DNA from: JASSUD01 sp031963045
GTDB lineage: Bacteria > Pseudomonadota > Gammaproteobacteria > Burkholderiales > Burkholderiaceae
DNA length: 64,000 nt
Direction: 5' to 3'
Assembly (NCBI GenBank): GCA_031963045.1
Contig: JASSUK010000004.1
Coordinates: forward strand, 38,347-102,346
The notes under the pieces were generated by a model. The model was not told where the DNA came from. It saw nothing but the letters and a program-made list of their open reading frames with translations, and ran no database searches. Shown piece by piece: positions 26,062 through 34,232 of the stretch. The position numbers and the translations under genes were made by a program. Position 1 is the first letter of the stretch; each line of letters opens with the position of its first letter.

Positions 26062-26715
26062 CTACGAAGGAGAAACGACTTTTGGCACAGTTTTGCTATC
26101 AGTTTGCCTAGCAGGAGGCGCTGCTTTATTGTGTTTACGTGCCTCACGGCGCCGCTCGAGAAGAAGACGATGCCGTTCTGCCGCACGCTGTTTGGCCTCA
26201 AAACGTCGAACATTCTCCGCCCGCCTCTCTGCTTCCCGTGCAAGTTGCTCACGCGCCTGCACTTGAGAGAGTGGATGCGCACTGGAAGAAGACCGTTCAT
26301 GGTGGGGCCTTCTGGCAACATGTAGCGATTTGCCTTCAGAAGAAGTACGGGCCGGCTGCTTCATTCTGGCAGGTCGTTTTTGCCTTTCTCTCTCATTTCG
26401 GTCTCGCACACGTTGTGCCCGCGTTTCCTCTTCGAATACCAACTGCTCTGCACGTAATACCGCTTTTTCTTGTCGGTAATGCGCATCTACTTTTGCTAAA
26501 CATTGATTAACGAAAAAATGGCTGTAACACGCGCGCGCAGCATGCGTGTATTGATGCTTGAGCTGTGCTTCTTGAGCCTCTAACTGTACTTGCCTTTCAG
26601 ATAAATTTACCGACTGCGCCCACCCGGATGCAGGCATAAAAAGACCCGCAACGCTTAAAGCAATAAGCGCTGCGGAGCAATGCTGCGAGGGTTTGGAGAA
26701 GAGATTAGAAGCCAT
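26062..26715 (-). CDS. Conserved-type exported basic coiled-coil protein, function unknown
   Basis: A signal peptide is visible (LIALSVAGLFMPASGWAQS, with cleavage probably after WAQ or nearby). The mature protein is very basic with Arg/Glu-rich heptads (EREAERRAENVRRFEAKQRA-like) and one conserved-looking Cys pair (ACYSHFFVNQCLAKV) that may form a disulfide in the periplasm. No catalytic motif is seen. It lies immediately upstream of the helicase gene. Confidence 0.65.
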   Translation of the reverse strand: MASNLFSKPSQHCSAALIALSVAGLFMPASGWAQSVNLSERQVQLEAQEAQLKHQYTHAARACYSHFFVNQCLAKVDAHYRQEKAVLRAEQLVFEEETRAQRVRDRNERERQKRPARMKQPARTSSEGKSLHVARRPHHERSSSSAHPLSQVQAREQLAREAERRAENVRRFEAKQRAAERHRLLLERRREARKHNKAAPPARQTDSKTVPKVVSPS

Positions 26716-26768
26716 GGCAGCTATTGTAAGGGATGGGCAATTTTTTCGCTTAATTTATCATCACCGAT

Positions 26769-28475
26769 CTATTTATTCTTATTAATCCGATCAGTTAAAG
26801 CCAGTGCTAAACTATCGCAGGCTTTCCGTTCATCCGTTTTGTCTTTCAGAGATAATTTATCAGGATGAAAAACTAAGAGCATTTTTTTTGCTTCAGATAC
26901 ACTCAGATTTTGGATATTACTCGGTTCCTGAGCATGCAACTTTTGAAGTGGAATAAGCATAGCTGCTTTTTCTTCAACACTTAGATCGTTTCTTTTATCA
27001 TATATAGCTTTCATTACTTGGGTAGAGTTTGTCATTGATTTAATATCCAATTTTTCACAAATTGCACTCTCTAATTTTTTATCTGTTTTTTGCATTGCTT
27101 CGTCAAGTTTTTTTTGCGCTTCTGTATTAGGAATGCTTTTTCTTATATCTACATAAGCTTCTTTTATAGATGCATGCTCTTTTCCAATAGATTGGAAACT
27201 CGAAAGTCCTTCAAATGTATTCGCTCTTCCAAAAAAAGCATTTTTTGCTCTTTCCTCTGCAATACCCTTCTCGCAATTTCTAAGTATTGCTGATGTTAAT
27301 ACCCCATATTTTCCTGGGTCAGCTTGAATCTCATCTCTCAATTTTTTTAGCGCAGCTATATCAGGCTTCTCACCTGCCAAGTTGCCAACAACATGTCTCC
27401 AGGAAATGTTGCGATTATCAAGTTTTATATACAGTGAAGCCCCAAATTTTTTTATATCTATTTCCTGCTCTTTACTCAGACCTATTTCCGGCCCTTTACT
27501 TGAATCTTTTTTTTGATTTTCAATTAGATTTTTTTGTTCCAACAATTCCATATACATTGGAAGCGCATTTATAGTATTTAAGCTACCTGTTCGCACACCC
27601 TTTAGCTGATCGAAAAGATTTTTTATATACGCTTCTGATTTAATACTTTGAGTTTCTGCATGTTTACCTGAAGTAGTGGAAGATGTAGAAGTTTGCGTAT
27701 TTTGAATCAAAGGCTTTTCGGCATGAGAGATATGTGAAGATGGTGTTTGAGATGTTTGCTGCGGATATTGCTGTTTCTTATCTGCAGAAGATTCTTGTGC
27801 CCATGGACTTGATGATGGGGGGCCTGCCTGATAAAAATGAGGACCTTCTTGAGAAGCAGGAGGATATTGGTTCAATAGGTTGGATGGTGGAGGGCCTGCT
27901 TGATAAAAATGAGAGTCTGCTTGAGGAGTAGGATGGTATTGTGCCCATTGGCTTAATAGTGGGGGTGGTGATAATGGTGTTTTTGCCAATTGGTGTGCTG
28001 ATAGCGATGGCCCTGCTTGATAAAATCTAGGGCTTGGTGGTGGTCCTGCTTTATAAATAGAAGGGCTTGCTTTATAAGCTGGCGGTGGTGCTTTATAAGC
28101 TGGAATTTCCTCCTGCCGTTGATAAGGAGGGGGCGATTCTTGCAGCTCATAAGGAGGGGGTGGTTCCTTCAACTCATGAAGAGGAAGAGATTGCTGTTGA
28201 TAAGCCGTCTTTGGTTGATAATGAGACGTATCTAAATAACCACTATGTGGCTGCTGCTTTGATTGAGCCAAAGAACTTTCTTTAAAATTGCCTGAGTTAT
28301 AATTGTCTTTTTTAACAATAACAATAAAAGGCTTCGGCAAAGCGCCCGTTTTTCCTACAACACTTTTCAGACCAGATTTTATTGCTCCATTCTGATTATT
28401 ATTTTGTGCGCCATGCTTAATATTTTCATGCATCAAAGGAGATGAAAAGTTACGACCATCAAACGTTACTGGCAT
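26769..28475 (-). CDS. Proline-rich candidate type III effector with C-terminal J-domain-like segment (HopI1-like layout)
   Basis: Residues about 90-260 are dominated by PPPY and YQAGPPP repeats, Gln-rich, with several PPxY motifs. A charged helical middle follows. The C-terminal 45 residues (SVSEAKKMLLVFHPDKL, then DERKACDSLALALTDR) look like helices II and III of a J domain with the HPD signature at 537-539, which would recruit Hsp70. Pseudomonas syringae HopI1 has the same order: P/Q-rich repeats, then J domain at the C-terminus. Helix I is not evident. AAAGGGGA precedes the ATG, and a hrpII-like box lies 96 bp upstream. The repeats may be a recombination hot spot. Confidence 0.75.
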   Translation of the reverse strand: MPVTFDGRNFSSPLMHENIKHGAQNNNQNGAIKSGLKSVVGKTGALPKPFIVIVKKDNYNSGNFKESSLAQSKQQPHSGYLDTSHYQPKTAYQQQSLPLHELKEPPPPYELQESPPPYQRQEEIPAYKAPPPAYKASPSIYKAGPPPSPRFYQAGPSLSAHQLAKTPLSPPPLLSQWAQYHPTPQADSHFYQAGPPPSNLLNQYPPASQEGPHFYQAGPPSSSPWAQESSADKKQQYPQQTSQTPSSHISHAEKPLIQNTQTSTSSTTSGKHAETQSIKSEAYIKNLFDQLKGVRTGSLNTINALPMYMELLEQKNLIENQKKDSSKGPEIGLSKEQEIDIKKFGASLYIKLDNRNISWRHVVGNLAGEKPDIAALKKLRDEIQADPGKYGVLTSAILRNCEKGIAEERAKNAFFGRANTFEGLSSFQSIGKEHASIKEAYVDIRKSIPNTEAQKKLDEAMQKTDKKLESAICEKLDIKSMTNSTQVMKAIYDKRNDLSVEEKAAMLIPLQKLHAQEPSNIQNLSVSEAKKMLLVFHPDKLSLKDKTDERKACDSLALALTDRINKNK

Positions 28476-28533
28476 TATCGTCCCCTTTGCATACTATATA
28501 TACATATGCTTATTCGCTATGTAATTAAAATAC

Positions 28534-28594
28534 ACTATAGAGGATATTTGCAATCGCTATGCTGCCATAAAGAAAAAATGCAAAGCCTAGCGAA
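28534..28594 (-). promoter_or_regulatory. hrpII-like box and -10 for the J-domain effector gene
   Basis: On the minus strand TTCGC-N15-TTCTT lies at 28594-28570 and TATAGT at 28539-28534, 31 bp later. The same box and the same TATAGT at the same spacing precede the gene ending at 29607. Confidence 0.7.
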
Positions 28595-28651
28595 ATAATA
28601 GGCCTACATACACCAGGATTTTCCGTTCTCCAAAAAAATAGTAGATACGGC

Positions 28652-29374
28652 CTATTTATATGTAAATGCATGCTCCAGCAAGCATTCGGTCACCAGCAAA
28701 GGAGCGTAAGCCGATCCTAGAGAGGTATATCTGATTTGATGCGTAAAAAGAGAGCGCCGAGCCAAGAAAGAGTGAGATGTACTAAAAGTAGGCAATAATA
28801 ACGAAGGCCTAGTCGACGATACGGAGCTAGAGTGGGTATTGCGTTGTATTAAGCGACTTAAAGGATGATTAAAGCCCAAAGTAGCATAAGCAAAAGGAGA
28901 TCGGGTGACGCGTGCATCACCATAGAGTAAAGCTGCAAGTGGAGTGGTATGCAAATAACGCAGCTTGCGCCAGATAGACTGGCTCGCAGCCAAAGTAGTC
29001 ACACTACGCGCTACCACTGCAGGCTCACCCCGCACCCAAAGCACCACTTCCCGCACCCAAACAGGCTCACGCGCGCTTACTCCCAAGCAAGTATATTCAT
29101 CGTCCCAACTGGTTTGCACTCCTTCACGGATCACCTGAACCTCTACTGGATGAATAGCGGACTTAGTAAGCTTGTCACTCTGACAGGCTGTTACTGGCTG
29201 ATTGGCGATTTGACTCTGTGCAATGCCATATAGGCCTTCGTACTCTAGTCTCTTAGTTAAAGAACCAGTGCCTTGTAACCAGCTTTTTTGCAGATACGTC
29301 GCCCTTGCTGGTGGCAAGGTATGCCACAGCCCTCCAGCTGAACTGCTTGCACCAAGCGCCTCATAACACCCCAT
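28652..29374 (-). CDS. ubiC: Chorismate-pyruvate lyase
   Basis: UbiC makes 4-hydroxybenzoate, the ring precursor of ubiquinone, from chorismate. The segments VWVREVVLWVRGEPAVVARS, the PLAALLYG region and FAYATLGF match the family in order. At 240 residues it is longer than the E. coli protein (165), with an added N-terminus and C-terminal tail, so the true start may be later. It is next to htpG in Burkholderia; here an effector gene and two family B repeats separate them. Confidence 0.85.
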   Translation of the reverse strand: MGCYEALGASSSAGGLWHTLPPARATYLQKSWLQGTGSLTKRLEYEGLYGIAQSQIANQPVTACQSDKLTKSAIHPVEVQVIREGVQTSWDDEYTCLGVSAREPVWVREVVLWVRGEPAVVARSVTTLAASQSIWRKLRYLHTTPLAALLYGDARVTRSPFAYATLGFNHPLSRLIQRNTHSSSVSSTRPSLLLPTFSTSHSFLARRSLFTHQIRYTSLGSAYAPLLVTECLLEHAFTYK

Positions 29375-29397
29375 ACTGCAATCGCTCCTTGTTGATA

Positions 29398-29546
29398 CAC
29401 AGCAAAATTTACCTAACTGATGTTAAGCAGGTATTCAAAAAGACCGTGGTTTGCGTGTGACCGTACCCCAACATGCGTACCACCTACTTTTAATCTTCGC
29501 GCTCTGTTTATCAATAACTCGTCGTTCTACAACGGCGGTAACATTA
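29398..29546. repeat. Family B repeat copy 3, left flank of the WH2-like effector gene
   Basis: The family end actgatgttaagcag starts at 29416 and the element ends near ggtaacatta. The 18 bp before it (gttgatacacagcaaaattt) are also repeated before copy 4 at 31560. The two copies are direct repeats either side of the effector gene. Confidence 0.8.
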
Positions 29547-29606
29547 ATTAATATATTATAAGTTCATGTGGTATAGAGTAAACAATTACTCATGCTTTTC
29601 TTTTTA

Positions 29607-31349
29607 CTAAGACTCTGCAATAGGTTTGTTTTTTTTCTTGTACTGCCCCACTAACTCATCTGCGATATTTTTTTCTTCTTTAGTAAGAGGCTCTTTAAGT
29701 AAATCTTCATATACTTTGTCAAAACCCGCACTATCCATTACTGACCATACAGATAAAGCTTTTTCCAAATAACTAAAACCTAATTTTTTATTTCTTATAG
29801 ACATTTCGCGGTCGGAGCAATCATTCAATATTGTTTCGTAATCCTCATAATTATCTGGATTTTTTTCAATCTCATTTTTTAAATTATTTATATCTTTCAA
29901 ATTCTGATCGTATTCCTTATTTAACTCCTCCACTTTATTCTTTTTTTCTTGGGCAATGGGCTTTTTTAAATCGTCAACAGAAACTGACTTTGCATTTCTA
30001 GACGCAATATTTTCCAGAAAAACTTTACGTTCTTCATTTGATATTAACACCTTACTCTCTTCTTTTTGAATAGGCTTTTTTAAATCATCAACAGAAACTG
30101 ACTTTGCATTTCTAGACGCAATATTTTCCAGAAAAACTTTACGTTCTTCGTTTGATATTAACACCTTACTCTCTTCTTTTTGAATAGGCTTTTTTAAATC
30201 ATCAACAGAAACTGACTTTGCATTTCTAGACGCAATATTTTCTAGAAAAACTTTACGTTCTTCATTTGATATTAACACCTTATTCTTATGGCTTTGAGAA
30301 GGAGTAGGCAATAATATTTTTGACTTCGCTTTTGAAGGAATAGCATTATTAGGTTTTACAGCATCAACAGGTGAAGGATGGGGAACAGCTTCTAGCTTTT
30401 GCTGCGGATGTAAGGAATTTGCACTATTAACCAATGAAAAATCTTGAGGATGTTCCATGCTTTTAAGAGGTATTTTTATATTTTCCCTATCTACTTCAAC
30501 TTTTAAATCTTCTGGAGGAATATCTGGAGACTTATTTGCACTTATTGGCGGAAGGACACCTGCTGTTGAAGGAATAGCACTAGGGGTGGATACAGCTGCG
30601 ACAGGTAAAGAATGTGGAACGGCTCCTGAATTTTTCTGCAAATGTGAGGACGTGGGAACAGGTCCTGATTGTCGAAAAGTGGGAGGGAGCGCCGGACCTG
30701 GTCTGGCGGCATTTAGACTGTATGGTGGAGGTCCTGCCCGATAAATAGGAGAGCCTGCATCATCAACAGCAGGGCCTACTGGAGAAGCCGGAGGATATTG
30801 ATTCGATGGACTGGATAATGGACGGCCTGGTTGAGAAGCAGGGGACGAAAAAGATGCCGGTGGTTCTTCGCTATAAGGAGGAGGAGGCTCAAAAAATGCC
30901 GGTGGTTCTGCGCTATGAGGAGGAGGAGGCAAAAAAGATGCCGGTGGTTTTCCACCATAAGGAGAAGGAGGAGGCAAAAAAGGTAGGGACGGTGGTTGAC
31001 TAGAAGAAGGCGTAATATTTGATACGGTGTGTATATACCGCTTTCCGGTTCTAGGGTCGTGAGTATGCACATCCAGCAACAACTGGGGTTCAGCCCGTCC
31101 CTTTGCAAAGCCTGTGCGATAACCTGAAAAAACGTGCACTTGCCCTGGCGGCAGCGTTACCTGAAGAGCGCTTTGAGAATAAGGGCTAGCTTGCTGACTT
31201 TTAACACCCACCCCTTTAAGAGCTTGAAAGTCTGCCCGAAGAAGCCCCTGAAAAGCACGCGTAACTTCCTTAATCGCCGTCTTAATAGAGGCTGTAGAGC
31301 CGAAAGTTGAAATTAGAGATGTATTACCGATATGTTTCAACTCTGACAT
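29607..31349 (-). CDS. Proline-rich candidate type III effector with three WH2-like tandem repeats
   Basis: Residues 1-130 hold a globular-looking part. Residues about 130-230 are proline-rich (FLPPPPHSAEPPAFFEPPPP and PPPYS motifs), resembling profilin, EVH1 or WW ligands. Residues about 355-468 hold three near-identical 38-residue repeats (EERKVFLENIASRNAKSV followed by SVDDLKKP). The pattern amphipathic helix FLENIA then LKKP recalls the actin-binding WH2 motif (LLxxI...LKK). Vibrio VopF/VopL combine proline-rich segments with three WH2 motifs, so actin nucleation is a testable idea, not an identification. The C-terminus is a charged coiled coil. AGGAG precedes the ATG at 31349, and a hrpII-like box is about 100 bp upstream. 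Confidence 0.7.
   Translation of the reverse strand: MSELKHIGNTSLISTFGSTASIKTAIKEVTRAFQGLLRADFQALKGVGVKSQQASPYSQSALQVTLPPGQVHVFSGYRTGFAKGRAEPQLLLDVHTHDPRTGKRYIHTVSNITPSSSQPPSLPFLPPPSPYGGKPPASFLPPPPHSAEPPAFFEPPPPYSEEPPASFSSPASQPGRPLSSPSNQYPPASPVGPAVDDAGSPIYRAGPPPYSLNAARPGPALPPTFRQSGPVPTSSHLQKNSGAVPHSLPVAAVSTPSAIPSTAGVLPPISANKSPDIPPEDLKVEVDRENIKIPLKSMEHPQDFSLVNSANSLHPQQKLEAVPHPSPVDAVKPNNAIPSKAKSKILLPTPSQSHKNKVLISNEERKVFLENIASRNAKSVSVDDLKKPIQKEESKVLISNEERKVFLENIASRNAKSVSVDDLKKPIQKEESKVLISNEERKVFLENIASRNAKSVSVDDLKKPIAQEKKNKVEELNKEYDQNLKDINNLKNEIEKNPDNYEDYETILNDCSDREMSIRNKKLGFSYLEKALSVWSVMDSAGFDKVYEDLLKEPLTKEEKNIADELVGQYKKKNKPIAES
29961..30302 (-). repeat. 114-bp tandem repeat, three copies, inside the effector gene
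   Basis: Three units at an exact 114-bp period (38 codons) differ by only a few bases. Unit boundaries fall in frame, so copy number can change without a frameshift. Confidence 0.95.
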
Positions 31350-31415
31350 CACTCTCTCCTCTTGCCCTGCTTTTATCGCATAGCATGATGATGGCTATGC
31401 ACTTATATAAAGCAC

Positions 31416-31476
31416 ACTATAGAAGATATCTATCCCACCCACTCTACAATCAAGAAAAATAGGAACAGCAAGCGAA
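31416..31476 (-). promoter_or_regulatory. hrpII-like box and -10 for the WH2-like effector gene
   Basis: On the minus strand TTCGC-N15-TTCTT is at 31476-31452, with TATAGT at 31421-31416, 31 bp later. The region is similar to that before the J-domain effector gene, including the ATAGARGATAT context. Confidence 0.7.
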
Positions 31477-31559
31477 ATAAAAAAACCTATCCCATCCTAC
31501 CTTTTATTTTTTTCAGAAAACTGCCTAGGCACGCCCAAATCAAACAACAGGCAAAGCTT

Positions 31560-31727
31560 ATTGTTGATGCGCAGCAAAATTTATTTAATATCTGATGTTA
31601 CGCAGGTATTTAAGAAGAGCGTGGTTTGCATGTTGGGGTTCCTTCGTCACCACCAACCTACCGTTCTTTGCTTTTCTTGTGGTTGGTGGAGGTTTGTAAA
31701 GCCGTTCTACAACGTGCGTAACATTAA
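31560..31727. repeat. Family B repeat copy 4, right flank of the WH2-like effector gene
   Basis: tctgatgttacgcaggtatt through gtgcgtaacatta. It includes the gcatgttggggttccttcgt block. The preceding ttgttgatgcgcagcaaaat matches the sequence before copy 3, so the two form direct repeats about 2.2 kb apart. Confidence 0.85.
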
Positions 31728-31733
31728 ATAGAA

Positions 31734-31789
31734 GAGAGGCGTGTGATCGCGCGTTGGTTTTTTAACCAATATGCAATCACACGCCTCTC
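31734..31789 (-). terminator. Hairpin terminator of htpG
   Basis: gagaggcgtgtgat and atcacacgcctctc form a 14-bp perfect stem with an inner ttggtt/aaccaa stem. It lies 52 bp after the htpG stop. Confidence 0.75.
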
Positions 31790-31841
31790 ATTATATTAAA
31801 AATTGCCTTTTCGATGCTATCAAAAGCTTTTACAAAAGCGC

Positions 31842-33740
31842 TTATGCAGAAGCTTTCTCAAAATTCGCCATTAGTAATGCATTAGTACGCTGCACATACC
31901 CCGCTGGGTTTTCGAGCGTGCCGCCTTCGGCCAATAGGGCTTGGTCGAAAAGAAGGTGGCACCATTCTGAAAAATCAGCTTGTTCGGGCTGTAAACGCGC
32001 AACTAAGGTATGGCTTGGATTGAGCTCTAGAATCGGTTTAAATTCTGGCGCAGCCTGACCAGAAGCCTTGAGTAAGCGCTGCAAATAGCCACTCATCTGC
32101 GCTTCATCTGCTATCAAGCAAGAAGGAGAATTGGTAAGACGGGCGCTTAAACGCACTTCTTTGGTTCGGTCCTTCAAGATCTCTTGCATGGCGTCTAAAA
32201 CCGGTTTAAAGCTTTCTTGCTGAGCTTCTTGCGCTTTTTTCTCTTCATCACTCAAAGTGGCCAGATCTAGATCTCCACGTGCAACACTAACTAGTGGTTT
32301 GCCATCGAATTCTTGTAAGAAAGAGAGCATCCATTCATCTACCCGGTCGCTTAACAATATGACTTCAACGTCTTTTTGTTTTAGCACTTCAAGGTGTGGA
32401 CTATTACGGGCTGCTTGTTCGTTCTCGGCAGTGAGGTAATAGATTTTGGTCTGCTCTGGCTTCATGCGCTCGACATATTCAGCCAATGAGGTGGTTTGTC
32501 CAGGTACATCACTGTGCGTGCTATTCACACGTAGCAATTTAGCAATGCGATCACGGTGGGGAGCATCTTCACCGATACCTTCTTTGAGCACTTGACCAAA
32601 GGCCTTCCAGAAGATTTGATAGGCAGCGTCATCGTTTTTGGCTAAATCTTCTAGCATCGTCAAACTGCGCTTGGTCACCCCTTCACGTATGGCTTTGACA
32701 TCTCGGCTTTCTTGTAGGATCTCGCGGGAGACATTTAAGGGCAAATCATTAGAATCCACCACGCCTCGAATAAAGCGCAGATAGTTGGGTAGCAGTTGTT
32801 TAGCATCGTCCATAATGAAAACGCGCTGCACGTACAGTTTCAAACCACTATGCTGGTTGCGATCCCATAAATCAAATGGAGGGCTGGCTGGCACATACAA
32901 GAGTTGAATGTATTCATTGCGCCCTTCTACGCGGTTATGCGTCCAGGCTAGAGGGTCTTTTCCATCATGGGATAGATGCTGGTAAAAGCTTTTATATTGC
33001 GCTTCGTCAATATCATTTTTAGCGCGTGTCCACAGGGCACTTGCTTGATTGATCGTTTCGTCTTCTTCTTTTTCTACCGTGGCTTGTTTTTCTGCATCCC
33101 ACTCTTCTTTGCGCATTAAGATAGGCAATGCAATATGGTCGGCATATTTGCGAATAGTGGACTGCAATTTCCAACTAGAGAGCCATTCGTCTTCGCCTTC
33201 GCGCAGATGCAAGGTGACCGTAGTACCGCGTGCAGGACGCTCAATCGCCTCTACATTAAAGTCCCCTTCCCCCGCACTCTCCCAGCGCACACCTTGATCG
33301 GCAGGAATACCTACTTTACGCGATTCAACGGTAATGCGGTCTGCTACGATAAAGCCTGAGTAAAAACCCACACCAAATTGCCCAATCAACGCAGCATCTT
33401 TTTGCGCATCGCCTGAGAGCTTAGAGAAAAATTCTTTCGTGCCTGAACGGGCAATGGTTCCCAAATGCGCAATGATTTCTTCACGGCTCATCCCAATACC
33501 ATTGTCATCAATAGAGATGGTGCGGGCTTGTGCGTCATAGGCTATGCGGATGCGCAGATCTGAGTCACCCTCATATAAACTTCCATCCGCAATGGCTTCA
33601 TAGCGCAATTTGTCGGCTGCATCAGAGGCATTCGAAATCAATTCACGCAAAAAGATTTCTTTATGGCTATAGAGTGAGTGGATCATCAACTGCAAAAGTT
33701 GTTTCACTTCTGCTTGAAAATGTAAGGTTTCCTGGGCCAT
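31842..33740 (-). CDS. htpG: Chaperone protein HtpG (Hsp90)
   Basis: HtpG is the bacterial Hsp90 ATPase chaperone. The GHKL ATP site is complete: LRELISNASDAADKLR, DNGIGM, GTIARSGTKEF and GQFGVGFYSGF. The middle and C-terminal segments (LPLNVSREILQESR) are also present. At 632 residues it is the family length. The upstream 180 bp are shared with the divergent antitoxin-like gene. Confidence 0.97.
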   Translation of the reverse strand: MAQETLHFQAEVKQLLQLMIHSLYSHKEIFLRELISNASDAADKLRYEAIADGSLYEGDSDLRIRIAYDAQARTISIDDNGIGMSREEIIAHLGTIARSGTKEFFSKLSGDAQKDAALIGQFGVGFYSGFIVADRITVESRKVGIPADQGVRWESAGEGDFNVEAIERPARGTTVTLHLREGEDEWLSSWKLQSTIRKYADHIALPILMRKEEWDAEKQATVEKEEDETINQASALWTRAKNDIDEAQYKSFYQHLSHDGKDPLAWTHNRVEGRNEYIQLLYVPASPPFDLWDRNQHSGLKLYVQRVFIMDDAKQLLPNYLRFIRGVVDSNDLPLNVSREILQESRDVKAIREGVTKRSLTMLEDLAKNDDAAYQIFWKAFGQVLKEGIGEDAPHRDRIAKLLRVNSTHSDVPGQTTSLAEYVERMKPEQTKIYYLTAENEQAARNSPHLEVLKQKDVEVILLSDRVDEWMLSFLQEFDGKPLVSVARGDLDLATLSDEEKKAQEAQQESFKPVLDAMQEILKDRTKEVRLSARLTNSPSCLIADEAQMSGYLQRLLKASGQAAPEFKPILELNPSHTLVARLQPEQADFSEWCHLLFDQALLAEGGTLENPAGYVQRTNALLMANFEKASA

Positions 33741-33880
33741 GAAAAATATTCCTTAGGGGTTAAAAGGAGGATGAGCATACGCTCAAATCCGTTTTATACA
33801 ATCTGTAAGTCAATGTGCGGACCCTGAAAATAAAATCAAGAGCACTTTCAAAAAAAGTTAACGTGGCATTATCTATTCAA

Positions 33881-33899
33881 GGTGTTATAAGGTAACACC
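33881..33899. promoter_or_regulatory. Palindromic operator candidate upstream of antitoxin-like gene
   Basis: GGTGTTA and TAACACC form a perfect 7-bp dyad around TAAGG. It ends 25 bp before the ATG, as expected for autoregulation by a ribbon-helix-helix antitoxin. Confidence 0.5.
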
Positions 33900-33924
33900 A
33901 ATTGTTTATATTGGAGAGGACACT

Positions 33925-34140
33925 ATGCCAGCCATTGCCCCTCAAATTGTATCTGTGAAGCTAAAGCGTGAGACGTTCCGGCAAGAAACCTTACAGGCTT
34001 GGGAGGAATATCAGGAAACGGGGCTGCACGTAACCAGCAATGAGGCTATTGCTTGGCTTAAGACGTGGGGCGAAGAAAACGAGAAGACTGCGCCTGTATG
34101 CCATCATAGTCTTAACAAGAACGCTCCAAGTCGCCTTTAG
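33925..34140 (+). CDS. Orphan antitoxin-like protein (RHH/CopG type)
   Basis: This 71-residue protein includes AWEEYQETGLHVTSNEAIAW followed by LKTWGEENE and PVCH, an ending typical of CopG/RHH antitoxins paired with RelE/ParE toxins. The N-terminal strand (IVSVKLKRETF) could make the DNA-binding ribbon. GGAGAGGA precedes the ATG. The expected toxin gene directly downstream is missing; a family B repeat fragment begins 18 bp after the stop. It may be a solitary antitoxin left after toxin loss, or a degraded module. Confidence 0.6.
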   Translation: MPAIAPQIVSVKLKRETFRQETLQAWEEYQETGLHVTSNEAIAWLKTWGEENEKTAPVCHHSLNKNAPSRL

Positions 34141-34157
34141 AAAGAGATCTACCCGGC

Positions 34158-34214
34158 CATCTCGGTAGGTTGGTGGTGCGCATGTTGGGGTTCCTTCGTC
34201 ACCACCAACCTACC
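34158..34214. repeat. Family B repeat fragment, copy 5
   Basis: Only the inner inverted core is present: cggtaggttggtggtg, gcatgttggggttccttcgt and caccaccaacctacc. Both outer ends are missing. It overlaps the apparent 5' extension of the next reading frame. Confidence 0.8.
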
Positions 34215-34232
34215 ATACTTTTATTTATTTTC

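Noticed and set aside
34170..34232. First 21 codons of the COG4255-like ORF
   Set aside because: They are encoded by a family B repeat core.
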